Source: Apophysomyces variabilis
Lineage: Eukaryota; Mucoromycota; Mucoromycetes; Mucorales; Mucoraceae
DNA length: 64,000 bases
Reading direction: 5' to 3'
Assembly: GCA_002749535.1 (NCBI GenBank)
Contig: MZZL01000386.1
Span: 310,001-374,000 of the forward strand
Below the pieces are notes generated by a model. That model worked only from the letters and a program-made list of their open reading frames with translations, did no database searches and had not been told where the DNA came from. The position numbers and the translations under genes are program-made. Positions 1 to 12,753 of the stretch are shown here, piece by piece. Numbering within the stretch: position 1 is the stretch's first letter; each line of letters starts with the position of its first letter.

Positions 1-289
1 CGTCCTGTCAACCTTTCAAGTGTGATTGTGCGTTATTTTGGTTAATGAATGAGATGCTTTCAGTTCACTGCAAAAATTTAGGAATGCATAGTTTGCTCAG
101 AGCTTGTCATATTGATAGGACGTCCAAGACTGTACTTGAACGAACGTTTACTCAATGGTCGTACTGGTTAAACATACGCTAAGCGCGACGTAAAACCTCA
201 TCGCCTCATGTCATTGAAGTTCCAGGCGATCGTGCGGTTTGAGCATTAATGACGCACATTTTTAGCGCATGAATCGTATCTTTAGATGT

Positions 290-590
290 GGTCCCTTGCA
301 CGGTGATGTGCAGAGGTTGTAGCATAGAGATCTCAGTCAATATCGGACAACCAGGAATTGTGATGGATGGCATAATGATAATAAATGACTCCCTGCATAG
401 CTATTGTAAGGAGCGGAGCATCAAGAAAATGTAAGAGGTGTGTAACAACTCTGCAAGCAGATTGTACTACGTTATACGGTACTATCTGTTATATTGCTGC
501 CACCGATCTATAATAAGCACAGTTTCAAGTAGCAAACACGTCTCTGTCGCATATTAGAGAACCAGTTGTGCTGGCTCATCCGCGTTTAAT
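290..590 (+). repeat. Diverged dispersed repeat, copy A
   Basis: This stretch resembles 3870..4240 in the same orientation. Shared blocks include a GAGCGGAGCAT(C/G)AAGAAAAT core (411-431 here, about 4020 in copy B), a TGTACTACGTTA block (463-474 and about 4109) and a GGTTGTGCTGG-like block (about 564 and 4214). The copies are separated by indels and point changes, so this is an old duplication. The two copies bracket the kelch gene. No coding potential is evident in 1..952 outside this repeat; short open frames there look random. Confidence 0.5.
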
Positions 591-952
591 AAAAAGTTCA
601 CAATTATTGTAAGTAACAACAGCTCAGTGAATAGTTCTGTGAGCTTGTGTTGTAGTGCCTTTCATACTTATGCCTTGTATACCGCTTTGTTACCAAATTC
701 CAGGCTAAAGCAACGAAATTTTAGCTTGACTCAACGAAAGTGCCCGACGAGTATAAAGGGTATTAACGTCGATGGCAAAGCACAATGCTTATCTCATTTA
801 AAGAAGAGTTTTGGTTATTTTTCCATGAACATAGTCTAGCTCGGTTTATTAAGTTGATGAAAGCATGTTAATGCGATATTAAAGTAGTATAACGTAATGT
901 TTCCGTCTATCTATAGTACGATATGAGGTTTTGACAACATTGAATGATGCGT

Positions 953-3094
953 TCAACTTGTGTTGTCGGGCACAGCGTCTGGCTTCAGTGATCCCCGATG
1001 TCCTGTGCCCGAATCTGGCTTTTCGCACAGTGATACCTGCGAATTTGAGTGGCTAACAACAGGTGATTGTGAGAAAGGTTTATCCACTAAAGGTGATAAT
1101 GGATGTGATGTAAGGGCAGGCGATTGCCCCATCGGTTTATCCACAAGAGGAGATGGTAATATTGACGTCGCCATGAGCGGTGACGTTGACAGCGGCTTAT
1201 CTACAAGAGTCGGATGCGTTGATTCGGATGTTTGTGATGTGCTCCGGCCCTGCTTGTGAATCGATGATGAGGCATTTTTCTCAGGATCTGTGAAGGGATG
1301 TCCCGATGTATCCTTTTCATAGTTTTGCATGGTTTCCGCCTTTTTGCCATATTTTGCCTTCCTCTTTCGAAGAAATACGTAAGCTCCAATGGCAAGTCCA
1401 ATAAAGAGAACCTATATCATTATCCTATTAGGTCTGTATCCTCGCTTATGCTATTATCTTCTTACCGATCCGACGCTGCCTACGACGGCTCCAATGATAG
1501 TAGGCGTCTTATCAACGATAGGTGAAGGTGTCTGAGTTGGTTCAGGTATGGTAATATTTTTGATGGGGCTTGGAAGAACGTAATTAAGTGCGTTTGCGTT
1601 GTATTGTTCGCTCCAGGACATGTTATTCAGATTCAGTATAAACATCTGTGCAGGTATATAATCGTATGGTGCGACTGGCCCTATACCAAACAAAATAAGT
1701 AGCGTACTGTTGCCAATCATAACGGCTAGTCTCGTTGGAAAAAGGACACATTAGTACCATGTTTGTGCGGCCTACAAAGAGACCTCTGAATGTTACCTGA
1801 GTGACCATACAGTGCACCAGCCCCTGACGGTCCTTGAGGACTGTGCTGAGTCCACTGATTTTGAACTGTATCATACGTGTAGCAGTAATCAGATACCGTT
1901 GTGAAGTTGTTGGCTATTGGTTCGTTAAGCCTATCGATAAGCATTTCATACTTCAGTCTTACGCTCCGGCAGTGTGGCTGCCCCTCCATACACCAACAAC
2001 ATGTTTGTTCCCGGGACTGAAGACGGGTACACCTCGAGATTAAAATTTGTCATAGTTACATCATTCACTTACTCCAGGTTGTAGTATGCATACTGCGTTC
2101 GGATGGCGTTACGGAGCCTTGCGATTTGGTTAAGTTCCATTTATCAGCCGTGGTATCATAGACAAGGATGTCCTGCATGGATATGCTGTCGTTGGCACCG
2201 TATCCGCTAGTACCTCCAATAAAATATATTTTATTGTCTCCACCCATAGTTGCTGTGTGCCTGAACCGTACAATGGAATTACCCGGTAAAGGAGTTGACT
2301 GTGAGAAGGACCACTGAAACGTGGTATAATTGAGAATACGAAATGTCACATCCGCGCTTCGATTATTAAGAACACTATAAACAAAGGAGAATCAATCATT
2401 GCAAGCCAAAACACATTGGTCCTTACCTCCATCCACCCCAATAATAGATACTTTGTTTCGACTTCACGTAGTTTCCTGTGTGTCCAAAACTTTTTCAATG
2501 TTAGATCAAGATGAGGGAGCTTTAGCCATTTTTTTGCTATTTGTAATCGAACATACTATTGATCGATCCCCCCTGAAGGAATGGTACTCCAGTTCTGACC
2601 ATCAAATTTGGTTGTCTCGTTATTAAGAAGCCTGGTCATAAGAGTTTTTTTTCCATTAGCGGCATCTGTTAACACTGCAGCACCGTAACCAACACCGCCG
2701 TTGACCACTAAAGCTTGGTCGGGAATGGGAACCATTGCGAAATCAGCATTTGGTTCAAGTGTCATATTAGAGTTGCCGTCAAAGTCAAAGGGGTAGTCAT
2801 GATTGACTTGTGTCCAGTTTGACATTAGTTCGTCCCGGGTTAGGTTACGGGACACATCCAGTTTATAGAGCCCTTCATATGTTTCGGCTGGAAAACGGAA
2901 AACAAAAGTAAGAGGTATGCCACCATAGCAGTAAATCGTATTGTGTAGCAGAGTACATCCTTTTAACGTAGATTTAGTACATAATTCGGTGCTGATCATA
3001 GGTGATGACCTCCACATATTCGCCTGCCAGGATTAGCTGCATAGACAAGAAAATTGATGTTGAACAATACGATAATTGCAGCAAGGAATCGCAT
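953..3094 (-). CDS. Kelch-repeat, single-pass membrane protein
   Basis: The encoded protein starts with a signal peptide (MRFLAAIIVLF... at 3094). Kelch-type beta-propeller segments follow, with typical phrases such as NTIYCYGG, KIYFIGGTSG, NMLLVYGG and LLILFG. Then come a Thr/Pro-rich stalk, one transmembrane helix (IIGAVVG...IGLAIGAYVFL), a basic stop-transfer RKRKAK and a cytoplasmic tail. I infer about eight exons. Introns that restore the frame include 3009..2960, 1796..1726 (71 nt, TACTAAT branch) and one of about 56 nt before NMLLVYGG. The ligand is unknown; such proteins are common in Mucorales and are presumed to be cell-surface or endomembrane receptors. The tail carries a repeated SPLVDKP motif. 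Exon edges between 2350 and 2590 are the least certain part. Confidence 0.85.
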
Positions 3095-3869
3095 CAGAAA
3101 AAGAACGAAAAAAGAAAGAGCTAGGTCATCATTGTTTCTGTATAATTTGTATTTTTGTGTACAACTTGCATAGCGAATCTTCCGACTTGAATTTTTTTTT
3201 TTGCAAGATATGCCAAAGGAAAGGTTGCAGAGCTCGTGTAACCTTTCCCAAAGTTACTTTTGTTTTATTTCGCTTTTTGGCCGGATAATCATCCTTTACG
3301 CTGATTATCGATATTCATCTTCGCGTGGCTACCGATTGATTTATATGCACTCGATCACTAGTAAAAACTTAAAGCAGTTAGAATAAATTACAACTGCCTC
3401 TGGCAGAAAGAGGAGAAAGCTCTCTAATGGTTTGGCACAACGTTTTGCACACAAAAAAGGAGCGATACAAAGCATGTTGGAGATTTGTTCTCTGGTGACA
3501 CAGAGAAGAAATTTTAAGTTTGTGTGCATTTTAGACGAACAGTTGATTAAAAAAGGCGAACACATATACCCTGAGCATTTGCCGAGTGAAGCATTATCAA
3601 GCACCCGATCAGAGAGAAATAAAAGGAAGGAACTATGAGCTAGATTACATCGATTCTCTCTTTGTGTGAACGCGCTTTATCCTCATGCCTCTGAGATAAA
3701 GTGCGTTTGTTCACAACAGCGGACAACATATATTCCGCTCGAGTCTAGTCAGAGTAACAGAGTTATGAACGGGGTGTGACTATGGAAGTTTACGGGGGGT
3801 CCCCGATATTATCTCGATGTGGACTTGCAATCGTGATATCGAAACTCTTTCGTACTATAGTTGAAATGC

Positions 3870-4240
3870 ACGCGACCATGCTTTGCAGGGGTCATCTTCA
3901 GTGGATAGACCGTATCGGACTGTTATATATCTTCTTAAGAAATGTAATCCAACGTAAATGAACGTGGTATTGCATGCGGTAGTAGCTGTGATGGAACGTA
4001 ACATGATAACCCACGGTAACGAGCGGAGCATGAAGAAAATATAAGGAATTGAACTGTGTCCCTTATTGTGTGTCCAGTATGTCGCACATGATCTTTCAAG
4101 CAAGAGCTGTACTACGTTAAACATGATATCAGCTCATGTTGCTATCATCGGTATTTACGAATTTTTATTTCTGCATAACACAGTATACCTCTTCCTTAAA
4201 CCTACCATGATCAGGTTGTGCTGGATCGTCTGAAACGGAC
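3870..4240 (+). repeat. Diverged dispersed repeat, copy B
   Basis: This is the partner of 290..590, in direct orientation and about 3.6 kb away. It shares the GAGCGGAGCAT, TGTACTACGTTA and GGTTGTGCTGG blocks. No terminal inverted repeats or coding frame could be recognised. It may be an old non-autonomous element, or a segmental duplication that placed one copy on each side of the kelch gene. Confidence 0.5.
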
Positions 4241-6830
4241 TATTTATGGCTGAATAGTATGTAACAACTGTCTGTAATCCAAGGAAGAGTAATTCTATGG
4301 TTTCATACGCAGCATTATGTGTGAATTCAAGGTGAAGACACGGATCAACTCGAAATGCATCTGCATTTCGCAAGTGTATCAGAAAAAAATGCACGCTGCT
4401 ATAAGAAACAGAGTTCAGGGACTGAATAAGCAGCTGTCTGAATGAAAGAGCTGTCAAATGGAAGTGTCGGTTACAGATATTAGACACTACGGGAAGAAGA
4501 TACTCGTAGATCTTACTTAGAAACTGGAAAATGTCTGTAAAACTTCCAATTTTGACGGCATACAATGGTATCTTGGAGCTTGTCTACAGCCACTGAAAGA
4601 CTTGATGGAGATTTTATCAAGACCCGGTAAAATCTTCGTCAACGCATTCCAAAAGCGTGGTTAACTGTTCGTTGAGAGTTTGCCACGGTCACCAATTCTA
4701 CGCTTTTCAAAGATGCTATCACGGCTGTTTTCATGCCGTAACACCCATCTTTACGTTGAGCAAACATGAATTCCTACTTGCTTTTATTGCAGCAATAGAT
4801 GAAATCAAAAGCTTCTCAAATGGGCCTTTAAGAAAGCTTATTTGCGCTTGGTCTGTATCGGTTCGTTTACACGCTCGCGTTCCGCTTTTTCTTTACGAAT
4901 ATTTGTATCTTCCAAGTGTAAGAATGCCAAAAGAAAGAATTATCTCGGTTTCAGATAGCAAGTGTCCATAGAGATGGATCTGTCAAGCTTTGTGCGACCA
5001 GCGTTCTTGTAGGTATCGCATAGATAAATTGCGGGTCACAAGCATCTGTCTTGGCAAATATCTAGATCTCTACCTAAGTCTTAGTTGACCTACTCTATTA
5101 GCTAGGTTGTGTACTTTAGCAAACAAAAGGTAGGGTAAGGCCAAATAAAGCCGTCTCTGGTTTCTAATTAAGCAATTCATCAACGAATAAAAAGAACTGG
5201 ACAAAACCTTGGTACCAACCATACCATCCCTTATAATGCATGCCATGCAAATCAAAAAAAAACACTTGCTTACCTACTTTCGCTAGATGATATGAAGTGT
5301 AATCATTTCAATCTTTAAATTGCTTCCTATAAGATTTTTATGTACATTTCTAATTATTTTTCGTTTTCTTTGCATTGTTTTTGTCTCGCCACGTTAGTTC
5401 TGCTTGTGTATTTAGTTCTAGTTCAAAACTTTGAGGGTTTATTAGGGCCATTCCGACGTTTTTGATCGTCTGCTTCATTCATAACACAGTTCCTAGCCAA
5501 ACGTCTATAGACTATCTATTTAAACAGCAAAAGTTAATCCTCAAGGTGGTCTGGAAAAGAATGTAAGAGGAGAAACCAATGACGGTTGCTGTTACAAGAC
5601 GCCAATGAACTATCATCTTTGCTTTCCTGGACTGCTTCTTGCATTTCCCATACTGTAGAGCTGCTTTATCAATGTGCTAAATGAACGACCCTCATACATC
5701 CGCACTGCATACACATAAAGCAAAGCCCAAAGAAATGCATAAAGTGCTGTTTGTTTTCTCTTTACGTCGTAGCTTTATCGTTTTCTGCAGCTCACGTTAC
5801 ATTACCTGGAGATGGCAGGGGCCGAAAGACTAACTCGGAATTCGCCCTTGATCTTTTTGGGATACCTCTTTCTTTTTCTGGGTCTTGTGGTCTGCAGCTT
5901 TGGTTGATAGAGTCTAAGCGGACGTATTGAGTTTCACACATTGGTGTACTAATCAGATATATCATGTTCCCATGGAAACTCCTTGAATGGTTCAGAATAT
6001 GTTGCCATGCAATTTATAGCACAGATAGTGGTTTACTCTAGCACTTATAGATCGATCTGTATGACTTGATCCTGGTTTATTCACGTCTGACAGGATAGCT
6101 ATTCATTCTGTTTTATAGTTGGTCGATAGGATATCTTGTGTAGCTGGATATTAACCACATACGATCAAAACAAACAAGCAATACGTACTGGTTGTTTCCC
6201 TTTCATTCTCTTTGCAAGGCACCAGGTAGAGTTACGCTTTCATTTGGAAGCACACGTGATAAAAAGTCAAACGGTCCGTAATCCTGAGGATGAACCCTGT
6301 TATTTTCTTCCTTCTTTCTGGAAGGAAAGGGGATGTCATAGTGATTCCGTTACACGGAACGCAAAATGGCAAAATTTCTTTTTTTACCCTCGCTGCATGA
6401 CAACAGTTGGCGAACGGAGTACTAATTGGGCTAAGCGATGCCAACTTCTTCTCACTCTCTGTCTCACCAAGGCAACACATTGGTTTCTTGCTTAATCTAT
6501 GCAAAGCCCACTTGTGGAAGGGGACGGGGATATGTCAATTGTAGGTTATTTTCTGTCTAAAGAGAAGATACCATTTGTCAGGGATAGAACGAGAGAAAGA
6601 GAGAAAGAAAAAGAAAGCGTATATGCACGGCTAATGGCGGAGTGTACTGCTTAGTTTACTTTCCACCTCGGACCTCTTTTTTTTCTTTTTGATCCCTTCC
6701 CTCTCAACATCTGGAAGTAAATCTTCTCCTTCCCCTTAACTAGAGGAACAAAACCCCTTGAACAAAAAAAAGTACACCATCCCGTTAAGTTAACCATATC
6801 CGTTACTCTCTCTCTCTCTTTTTTAAACCC
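4241..6830. other. Gene-poor intergenic stretch
   Basis: I see no supportable gene. Open frames such as 4155..4565 (-), 4657..4971 (+) and 6136..6495 (+) have no recognisable domain, no splice-compatible neighbours and no codon pattern like the real genes nearby. Pyrimidine-rich tracts near 6660-6830 probably belong to the promoter or 5' leader region of the gene starting at 7072. Confidence 0.5.
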
Positions 6831-6837
6831 AATGGAC

Positions 6838-6844
6838 TATAAAA
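6838..6844 (+). promoter_or_regulatory. TATA box of the double-psi beta-barrel gene
   Basis: TATAAAA lies about 230 nt upstream of the start codon at 7072, and is followed by a long CT-rich leader. The same GGACTATAAAA string occurs at 42944..42954 before the second ML-domain gene, which supports its being a real core-promoter element in this genome. Confidence 0.55.
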
Positions 6845-7071
6845 TCTTACCTGCGAATCTCTCTTATCCAATCTTTCTCCCCCTTTTTTCATCTTTTCGT
6901 TGTTCTCCTCCTCGTCGTCGTTGTCGTCCTCTTCCTCCTTCTTCTTGCTTCTTTATATCATTTAATTTCCCTTTCTTTCAAATCGCTGCAAGTTCACGGA
7001 CACAACTATCCTAGTTTTGCTCCCTTTCAAACCCTGTCATTTTTAAAATCTCTGCTGATTCCCTTACTGCT

Positions 7072-7696
7072 ATGTTGCTATTCACGAATTTCCGAACTCT
7101 CATCGTTGCCGTTGTGATCGCCACAGCGACCACTGCAAACGCTTTGCCAGTCGAACGAGGTGTTGATGACATTATCAATGGGCTCTTTAATGGATTTGTC
7201 ACCTTTTTCCATCCGAAGACTGAAGGTGGAGAAATCGGTAAGCAAAAGAAAAGAACAACACACACGAGAAACCATATCTGACGACTCGTCTTTTCCCAAC
7301 TACGCTCAAAAAGGCGCCTGCGGACCCAAAGAAGATGATAACAGTAGAATCTGCGCACTGGTAAGAAATACATAATATAGCCGACTTTTTTCTCTCCCTT
7401 TCGTTTTCGCCTAATATGAGGAATCCTTATCCTATAGAACATACATCAATTTGGCAAGACTTCAAAGAGCAAATGGTGCAACAAAAAGGTTCAGCTCAAA
7501 CGAGGCAAAAAGACGACCATCTGCACTATCACCGATTCCTGTCCCGGATGCAAACAATGTAGGTTTTATTTTTTGGTAATAGTTCCATTTCCCCTAATGT
7601 CTTCCAATAGATAGCATTGATGCTACGCCTGCCGTCTTTAGAGATCTTGGTGACGAGGACGAAGGTGTTATTTCCGTTACTTGGCAAGTCATCTAA
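7072..7696 (+). CDS. Secreted double-psi beta-barrel (RlpA/barwin-like) protein
   Basis: Four exons, 7072..7237, 7314..7360, 7438..7558 and 7611..7696, total 420 nt and encode 139 aa. An N-terminal signal peptide (LIVAVVIATATTANA) is followed by a short linker. The barrel domain has GACGPK near its start, CALNIHQFG, then CTITDSCPGC and a VFRDLGDEDEG...VTW ending. This order (GACG, ALN, D-C-PGC, D/F-x-L, V-x-W) is typical of small expansin-like, barwin-related fungal secreted proteins with conserved cysteine pairs. Such proteins bind cell-wall polysaccharide or act as growth-related or effector-like secreted factors. No catalytic activity can be claimed here. All three introns are short GT...AG introns, and the final one splits a Tyr codon. 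Confidence 0.85.
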
Positions 7697-9087
7697 GAGC
7701 CCTCTCGGTCTCTCTCTTTCTTTTTCTCCATAGCCCCAAAAAAAGATGATGATTTTGTAAATTTACTGGACAACCAACTTTATTAATGATTTCTTCTGTT
7801 TCTCTTTCTTGTTGAAGAATTAAAACATCCGTTCGACATATATAAAAAAATTAGGCTTATTCAATCAATAATTTTTGTTCAAGGCACGAGTGATACGTTT
7901 TAGAGAAAAAAGCTTCATGATACAGTATGAAGGCCATGAATGATGCATTTGTGCTACTTTTTTTAACCATCTATGCTTTAAACAAGCGTAACAAAACGTT
8001 GCATTACTATCCTTAGTATTTTTTTTATTATTTAGCCATCTTACTGGTGACAAAAGAGTCCGTTGCACATAAAGCAAGATAGAGTTTAGAAATGATCAAT
8101 GAAAGGCACAATAAAAGAGAGAAATGTTAAAGAGTCATCTCGGAAAGAGAAACAGAGGAGTGAAAGGTAACCTTTTTTTTTTCTCATGATATCGTTATGC
8201 ATCAATTACGTTGTTTCTTTTTTTCTTGTTTCTCTTGCAAGTAAACACCCAGAAACGCACGACGCAGGAGAAAGAATGCTTACTTTGTATGGAAATGATA
8301 TTCGGTGCACGCCGTCACTAACAAGACAAGTTATGTAGAGAGTGGATATCACACTTCTGCAACAACTGCTAAGTTAGCACAGACATGCATCTGTCATACA
8401 TTACTCAAGAAAATATCGCTAGTTGATGGAAGCTAGTTATCCCTCTGCCGTCTTCATTGTGTTCGTTTGTTGGATATCACAAAAAGTAAAGGCTATCTCA
8501 GTTTATCCATTATGGACACAGACTTTGTAGCAAGATGAAAAGGCAATCCTTCCACGCATGGAACAATGTGTAACCAATGACAATGAAAGAAAAAATCAAG
8601 ATGAAAAAGGAACGGGAAAGGATGATGCAATAACATTTAACCTTTTTTTTTAAACACAAAGAGAGAGAAAGAAAGAGAAACAAGGAAATAAAAACAAATA
8701 AAGAACTTGATTATGCTTTTCTTTGACACTATCAAAAAATATATATGTATATCTATTCTTTCCCTCTTTAATAGATAAAGATAAACTGATATAGATGGAA
8801 ATTCTCAAATCATATATCTGTAGTGATGCACGATGCCGATCATCTAAATGGATTTTTTGAAACTTCTTGATGATTTGAATGTTTCGGAAATCGCGTGTGA
8901 AAAAAGAAAAAAAAATAGCAATGTAACAGTGTTACGGGACCAAAAGGAAATTAAGAATGAAAAAGATGTTTTTCAATCCATTTTGCTACGGTAAAAGTTT
9001 AAGAAGATCTGTCAAACACAGAAACGATCGTAATTTTTTTATGTTTTTTTATTTCTTATTTTTCTTTTTGTATGTGCACTGTATGTC
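7697..9087. other. Convergent intergenic region
   Basis: This AT-rich stretch holds the 3' flanks of the barrel gene (+) and of ert1 (-). It contains poly-purine runs and an AT microsatellite-like segment near 8736-8755. I see no gene. Confidence 0.6.
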
Positions 9088-10226
9088 TCAGCTGAGGATT
9101 GGTAAAAACTAGGAGAAATATAAATAGTTAATAGAAGAAAAATAAAGCCAAGATGACTTACATTGCCAATGATTACACTTGGTAAATCGAAGATATCCCG
9201 TTTGATCGTGAAACAGACGGCACAAGGGATTAATTTGTTTTGTGGTGTTTTCAGGATACAGGAATAAATGCAAGCCTTTTCTGCATTATCGAAAGCGTGC
9301 CTGGAAAAGTTCTCCCAATACTCCACTGCTGACCGGTTATCCATGAGCTATATTTGCATGATTAAGTTAAAAAACTTATTTTGCCAAGCCCAGTTTCGCA
9401 AAAGTTTGTACCTCATAGATATATTTTTTCTTATTGAGTAGTACATCTCTTGACCACTGTGTGAGCAAGGAGAATTCCTTTCCAACCAGACATATTTCTC
9501 CTGTTCGTCGCCAGACAACGGTCGGCGTACCGGAAAAACCGATCAATTTTTCGTACTCCTATAGCACAAATGAAACACATTAGCCTGTATGGAAAAGCGT
9601 CAATGTTTCTTGTCTTTTGGGCTTATTTACAAGTAGAGTTCGTTGGATACATTTTTCCATAAATATTAGATCATCCTCTGTCAGATTCATAATCAAAGCG
9701 AGAAATGAGGGACGAAATAAAGCCAATGCTTGACTAATCCTCTTCAATTCTTCTTGTCCCATTCTAGAACGCGCCAAATCAGTTTGCAAATAAAAAAAAG
9801 GGGGGAGGGGGAGAGCGCGGGGAAAGGGGAGATAGTGCAAAACGAGAAGTGTGGAGAAAAAAAAAAGGTAGGGAACACAACAGTGAACCTTTTCTTCTTC
9901 TTTAGGCTTACCTTTCTTTGACATATCGAATTAAATCGTGAAATCCTTGCGCATAGTTAAATGGTGCTTTTACAGTATCATAGATATCGGCCGGTGTCCT
10001 TTTCTTTTCATCCGATTTTTGTCCTGGTTGACCAACAGGCCGTGGTGATTTACTATTATGATTATTATTGTTGCGTTTCAGGATGGGCGGAGATGAATGA
10101 TTATTTTCGTTAGGGTGTGACAGCCGCGATCCAATCTCGGCATTGGTTGATGTCTCTGATGATGGCGATAGTAAAGATGATGTTGGTGCTGCTACTGCTG
10201 TTGTTACTGTTGTTGCTACTGCTGGT

Positions 10227-10261
<35 letters not shown>

Positions 10262-11126
10262 AAACGATGTAAACGGTAAGAAAGGGAATGAAGTGAAATC
10301 ATTCAATGCGAGATCAGGCGTCGTTGTAGCGGTAGAAGTAGGAATGTTGGCTGCCGTTACTGTTGTCGTTGTTATACTGGTTTTTGCTAAAAGTTCCTCA
10401 TGTAGCATGTTGCTGAGAATCCCATATTCCAGACCTGTTGATTCGGCACCGAACCCTAAATCATCCAAGGCAAGTAACTGTGTTAGGACGTTCGGACCTA
10501 GTATAGCATAAAAAAAAAGGTTTCAACATTAGCCCCATTTTTCTTGGTTTTTTTGTGTGTCCGGACCCATTGATTTTTGCGCCTGTTCTTGCGTCCAAAC
10601 TGAGGATAATAGGTTGGAGAGCAAAAGGGAATATGGGGAGAATGATGGAAAATTTTAATTGCCCGCCCTTTTTCTCTTTTTTCCTTTCAGGTTCTTTTCT
10701 CACCCCATACCTTCATTAGGCTTTGATTTTTTCTGTGGCACGTCTGTGCAAGCGTTTGCCAGGTCACGTTTTATACAATGATGGCAAGGTCGCGCTATAT
10801 AAGGTATTGGAAGGAAGTTCAATATTTGTTTTGGTGAAAGATGTTAAGACTCAAGGTTCGAGGAAAACCTACAGCCATCGCAAGTCAGCTGAGCCTAAAG
10901 AGTAAAAGAAAATAAAAGAGGAAGGGGGAACATGTTGTGTTGAATAGGTTTTCCATCTCTCTTATTTTTCTTTTTTAATACTTGGTTCCCGAAAGGTATT
11001 TACTCTTTGACAATGACAACACGATTCAGTATGTCTTCTTTTCTCGTTCTGTGGTACGGAATACGAGAAGAAAGGATGGAATTGCATATCTTGAAAGTCG
11101 TTTATAGGATCAAGACTCTGTGACAT
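9088..11126 (-). CDS. ert1: Zn2Cys6 transcription activator of gluconeogenesis (Ert1/AcuK type)
   Basis: This is a zinc-cluster regulator of the AcuK/Ert1/Rds2 family, which activates gluconeogenic genes such as PEP carboxykinase. The start at 11126 ([11 protein letters not shown]) precedes a DNA-binding domain assembled over three exons: CCHCQR, then AQLTCDG, then [16 protein letters not shown]. Together these give the six cysteines. The middle holds Ser/Thr/Asn-rich sequence and a run of 12 Gln. The C-terminal PAS-like domain is well conserved ([53 protein letters not shown]). It ends in FLPILS at 9088 after a last intron with a CTCCTAG acceptor. An upstream in-frame Met at 11264 was rejected because it leads through a poly-Phe leader. 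Confidence 0.93.
10226..10261 (-). repeat. CAA/CAG polyglutamine tract in ert1
   Basis: Twelve consecutive Gln codons, mixed CAA and CAG, lie in the disordered middle of the zinc-cluster regulator. The tract is likely length-polymorphic. Confidence 0.9.
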
Positions 11127-12753
11127 GACGAAGATAAGTAAAGAAAAAGCAGAGAAGTGAGAAAAGAGAAAACAAAAAAAAATGAGAAGAGGAAAAAAAA
11201 AGAAACAAGAAGGGAAAATTAAAAAGAAAAAGAAGCTCGTTTCCCCAATGCTGGTTGACGCCACATGACTCCAGGCTTCACTATGTCTTTGTGCAACTGT
11301 AAATGATCCCCGGATCCAAAAACTGCAAATAACAGAAGAGATGGAATTCCACCCTATATACGTATTCTCTACATCTTGCTTCTTCTTCGTCTTCGATAAT
11401 GAACTGCTTCACCCCTCGAGAATCATAGTCGGTATTTTAACAGAATAAAACAGAGAAAGAAAAAAGAAGAAAGGGGGCAATAAGGGGGGAGGAGGAAAAA
11501 GAAGAGGGGACAATCGCTCCAGCCATTGTCAGAAAAAAAAGGCCTACGAAAAATGATGACGCAAACAACACTTATTAAAAAGGCACCGTAGCGATTCCTG
11601 CGTTTGTAACATCGGAATGAACCCCACGCTTTCGGACCATGCCATGCTGCGCTTCATGTCCAAGTTGAAGGCACACTCATAAAGAAAGACACAGTCTTTC
11701 AAAAGACCATACAACATGTCCATACACGCACTCAATCAAGGGCCTCTGAAATCTAAGCTGTGCTGTTCCTGATTGCTGCCTGATACTAGGCCTTTTTCAG
11801 CCCAAATTGCATTATGTTGTTATAACCCCGATAAAGAAATCGTTTGGAATAGCTTGATTCCTAAAAATCTCTGAAGCAGTTAGCAGACCGGCTATTCTAT
11901 GACGAAGTTTGAAGTCAACCGGGGATAGTCGGTCAACGTACTTGTAATCGGTTTCCTTTGGGTATGTTTATAACCTTGAGGATTTAAGTTATCAAAGGTT
12001 GAAGTTAGCGAGGAAGCACAGAACGTGTCATTGGTCATCTCGCAGCCCAGTTACAGCCAACAATGCATCCTGTCATGCATCTAGGCTATCTTAAACCCGC
12101 CTATCAACACTTTGCTCGGCAAAGCAGTATTACAATCCCGGAGTGACCTTTTCTTTAGGTAAAATGCTCAACATATGAATGTGCTACATCATTATAAGGT
12201 TAAATCGAAGTAATACATTTACAAAGGAAACTAGACAAACGGTGAGCAGGTCTTTTCCGTATATTACCGGGGCAGAATTTACTATAAGGCTTGTAGGGAT
12301 GATGTTCATTTTGTCCAGCATTTCTTGGAGTTATCGCTCGTGATCGTTGCGCTAACTATCAAAGAAAAGCTGGTGGCCAACCAAACGATGATAAAATCCC
12401 AGATGATTCTTTTCTAGCGCCACATGTATTCCCCCAATCCATATATTGATTAACGGAACCCAGCTATTGTGAAATGTGGTAAAAAATAATGTCTACTCTT
12501 GGTTTTCACATGGTTGATCGTATTCGCCGATTTTACGGTGGGGTTGACCAATGACAGGTAGTATCTGGGTTGAAACTTCTTTGCTTACACATATCTACTC
12601 TTACTCATCCGAATTGTTCAAGCACGAAATTATCACAAGCATGTAAAATAAACCGCTTCTTTCGCTCCAATCTCTTTCACCTCTCTAATTAATCCTACCT
12701 CACTCCCTCCCTCTCTCTCTCGCTAAGCATTAGCTGTCTCTGTATCAAACACA
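11127..12753. other. Divergent promoter region of ert1 and the cyt b5-ACAD gene
   Basis: About 1.6 kb separates two divergently transcribed genes. Purine-rich tracts at 11130-11240 and 11450-11520 look like the CT-rich leader of ert1 read on the other strand. A CT-rich run at 12690-12725 precedes the ATG at 12754. No open frame of substance is present. Confidence 0.55.

Noticed and set aside
4155..4971. Open frames between the kelch and barrel genes
   Set aside because: They overlap on opposite strands, partly lie inside a repeat and show no domain.
11127..11264. Upstream Met of ert1 at 11264
   Set aside because: It would add a poly-Phe/Leu peptide encoded by a pyrimidine-rich leader, unlike any zinc-cluster factor; MSQSLDP at 11126 is the better start.
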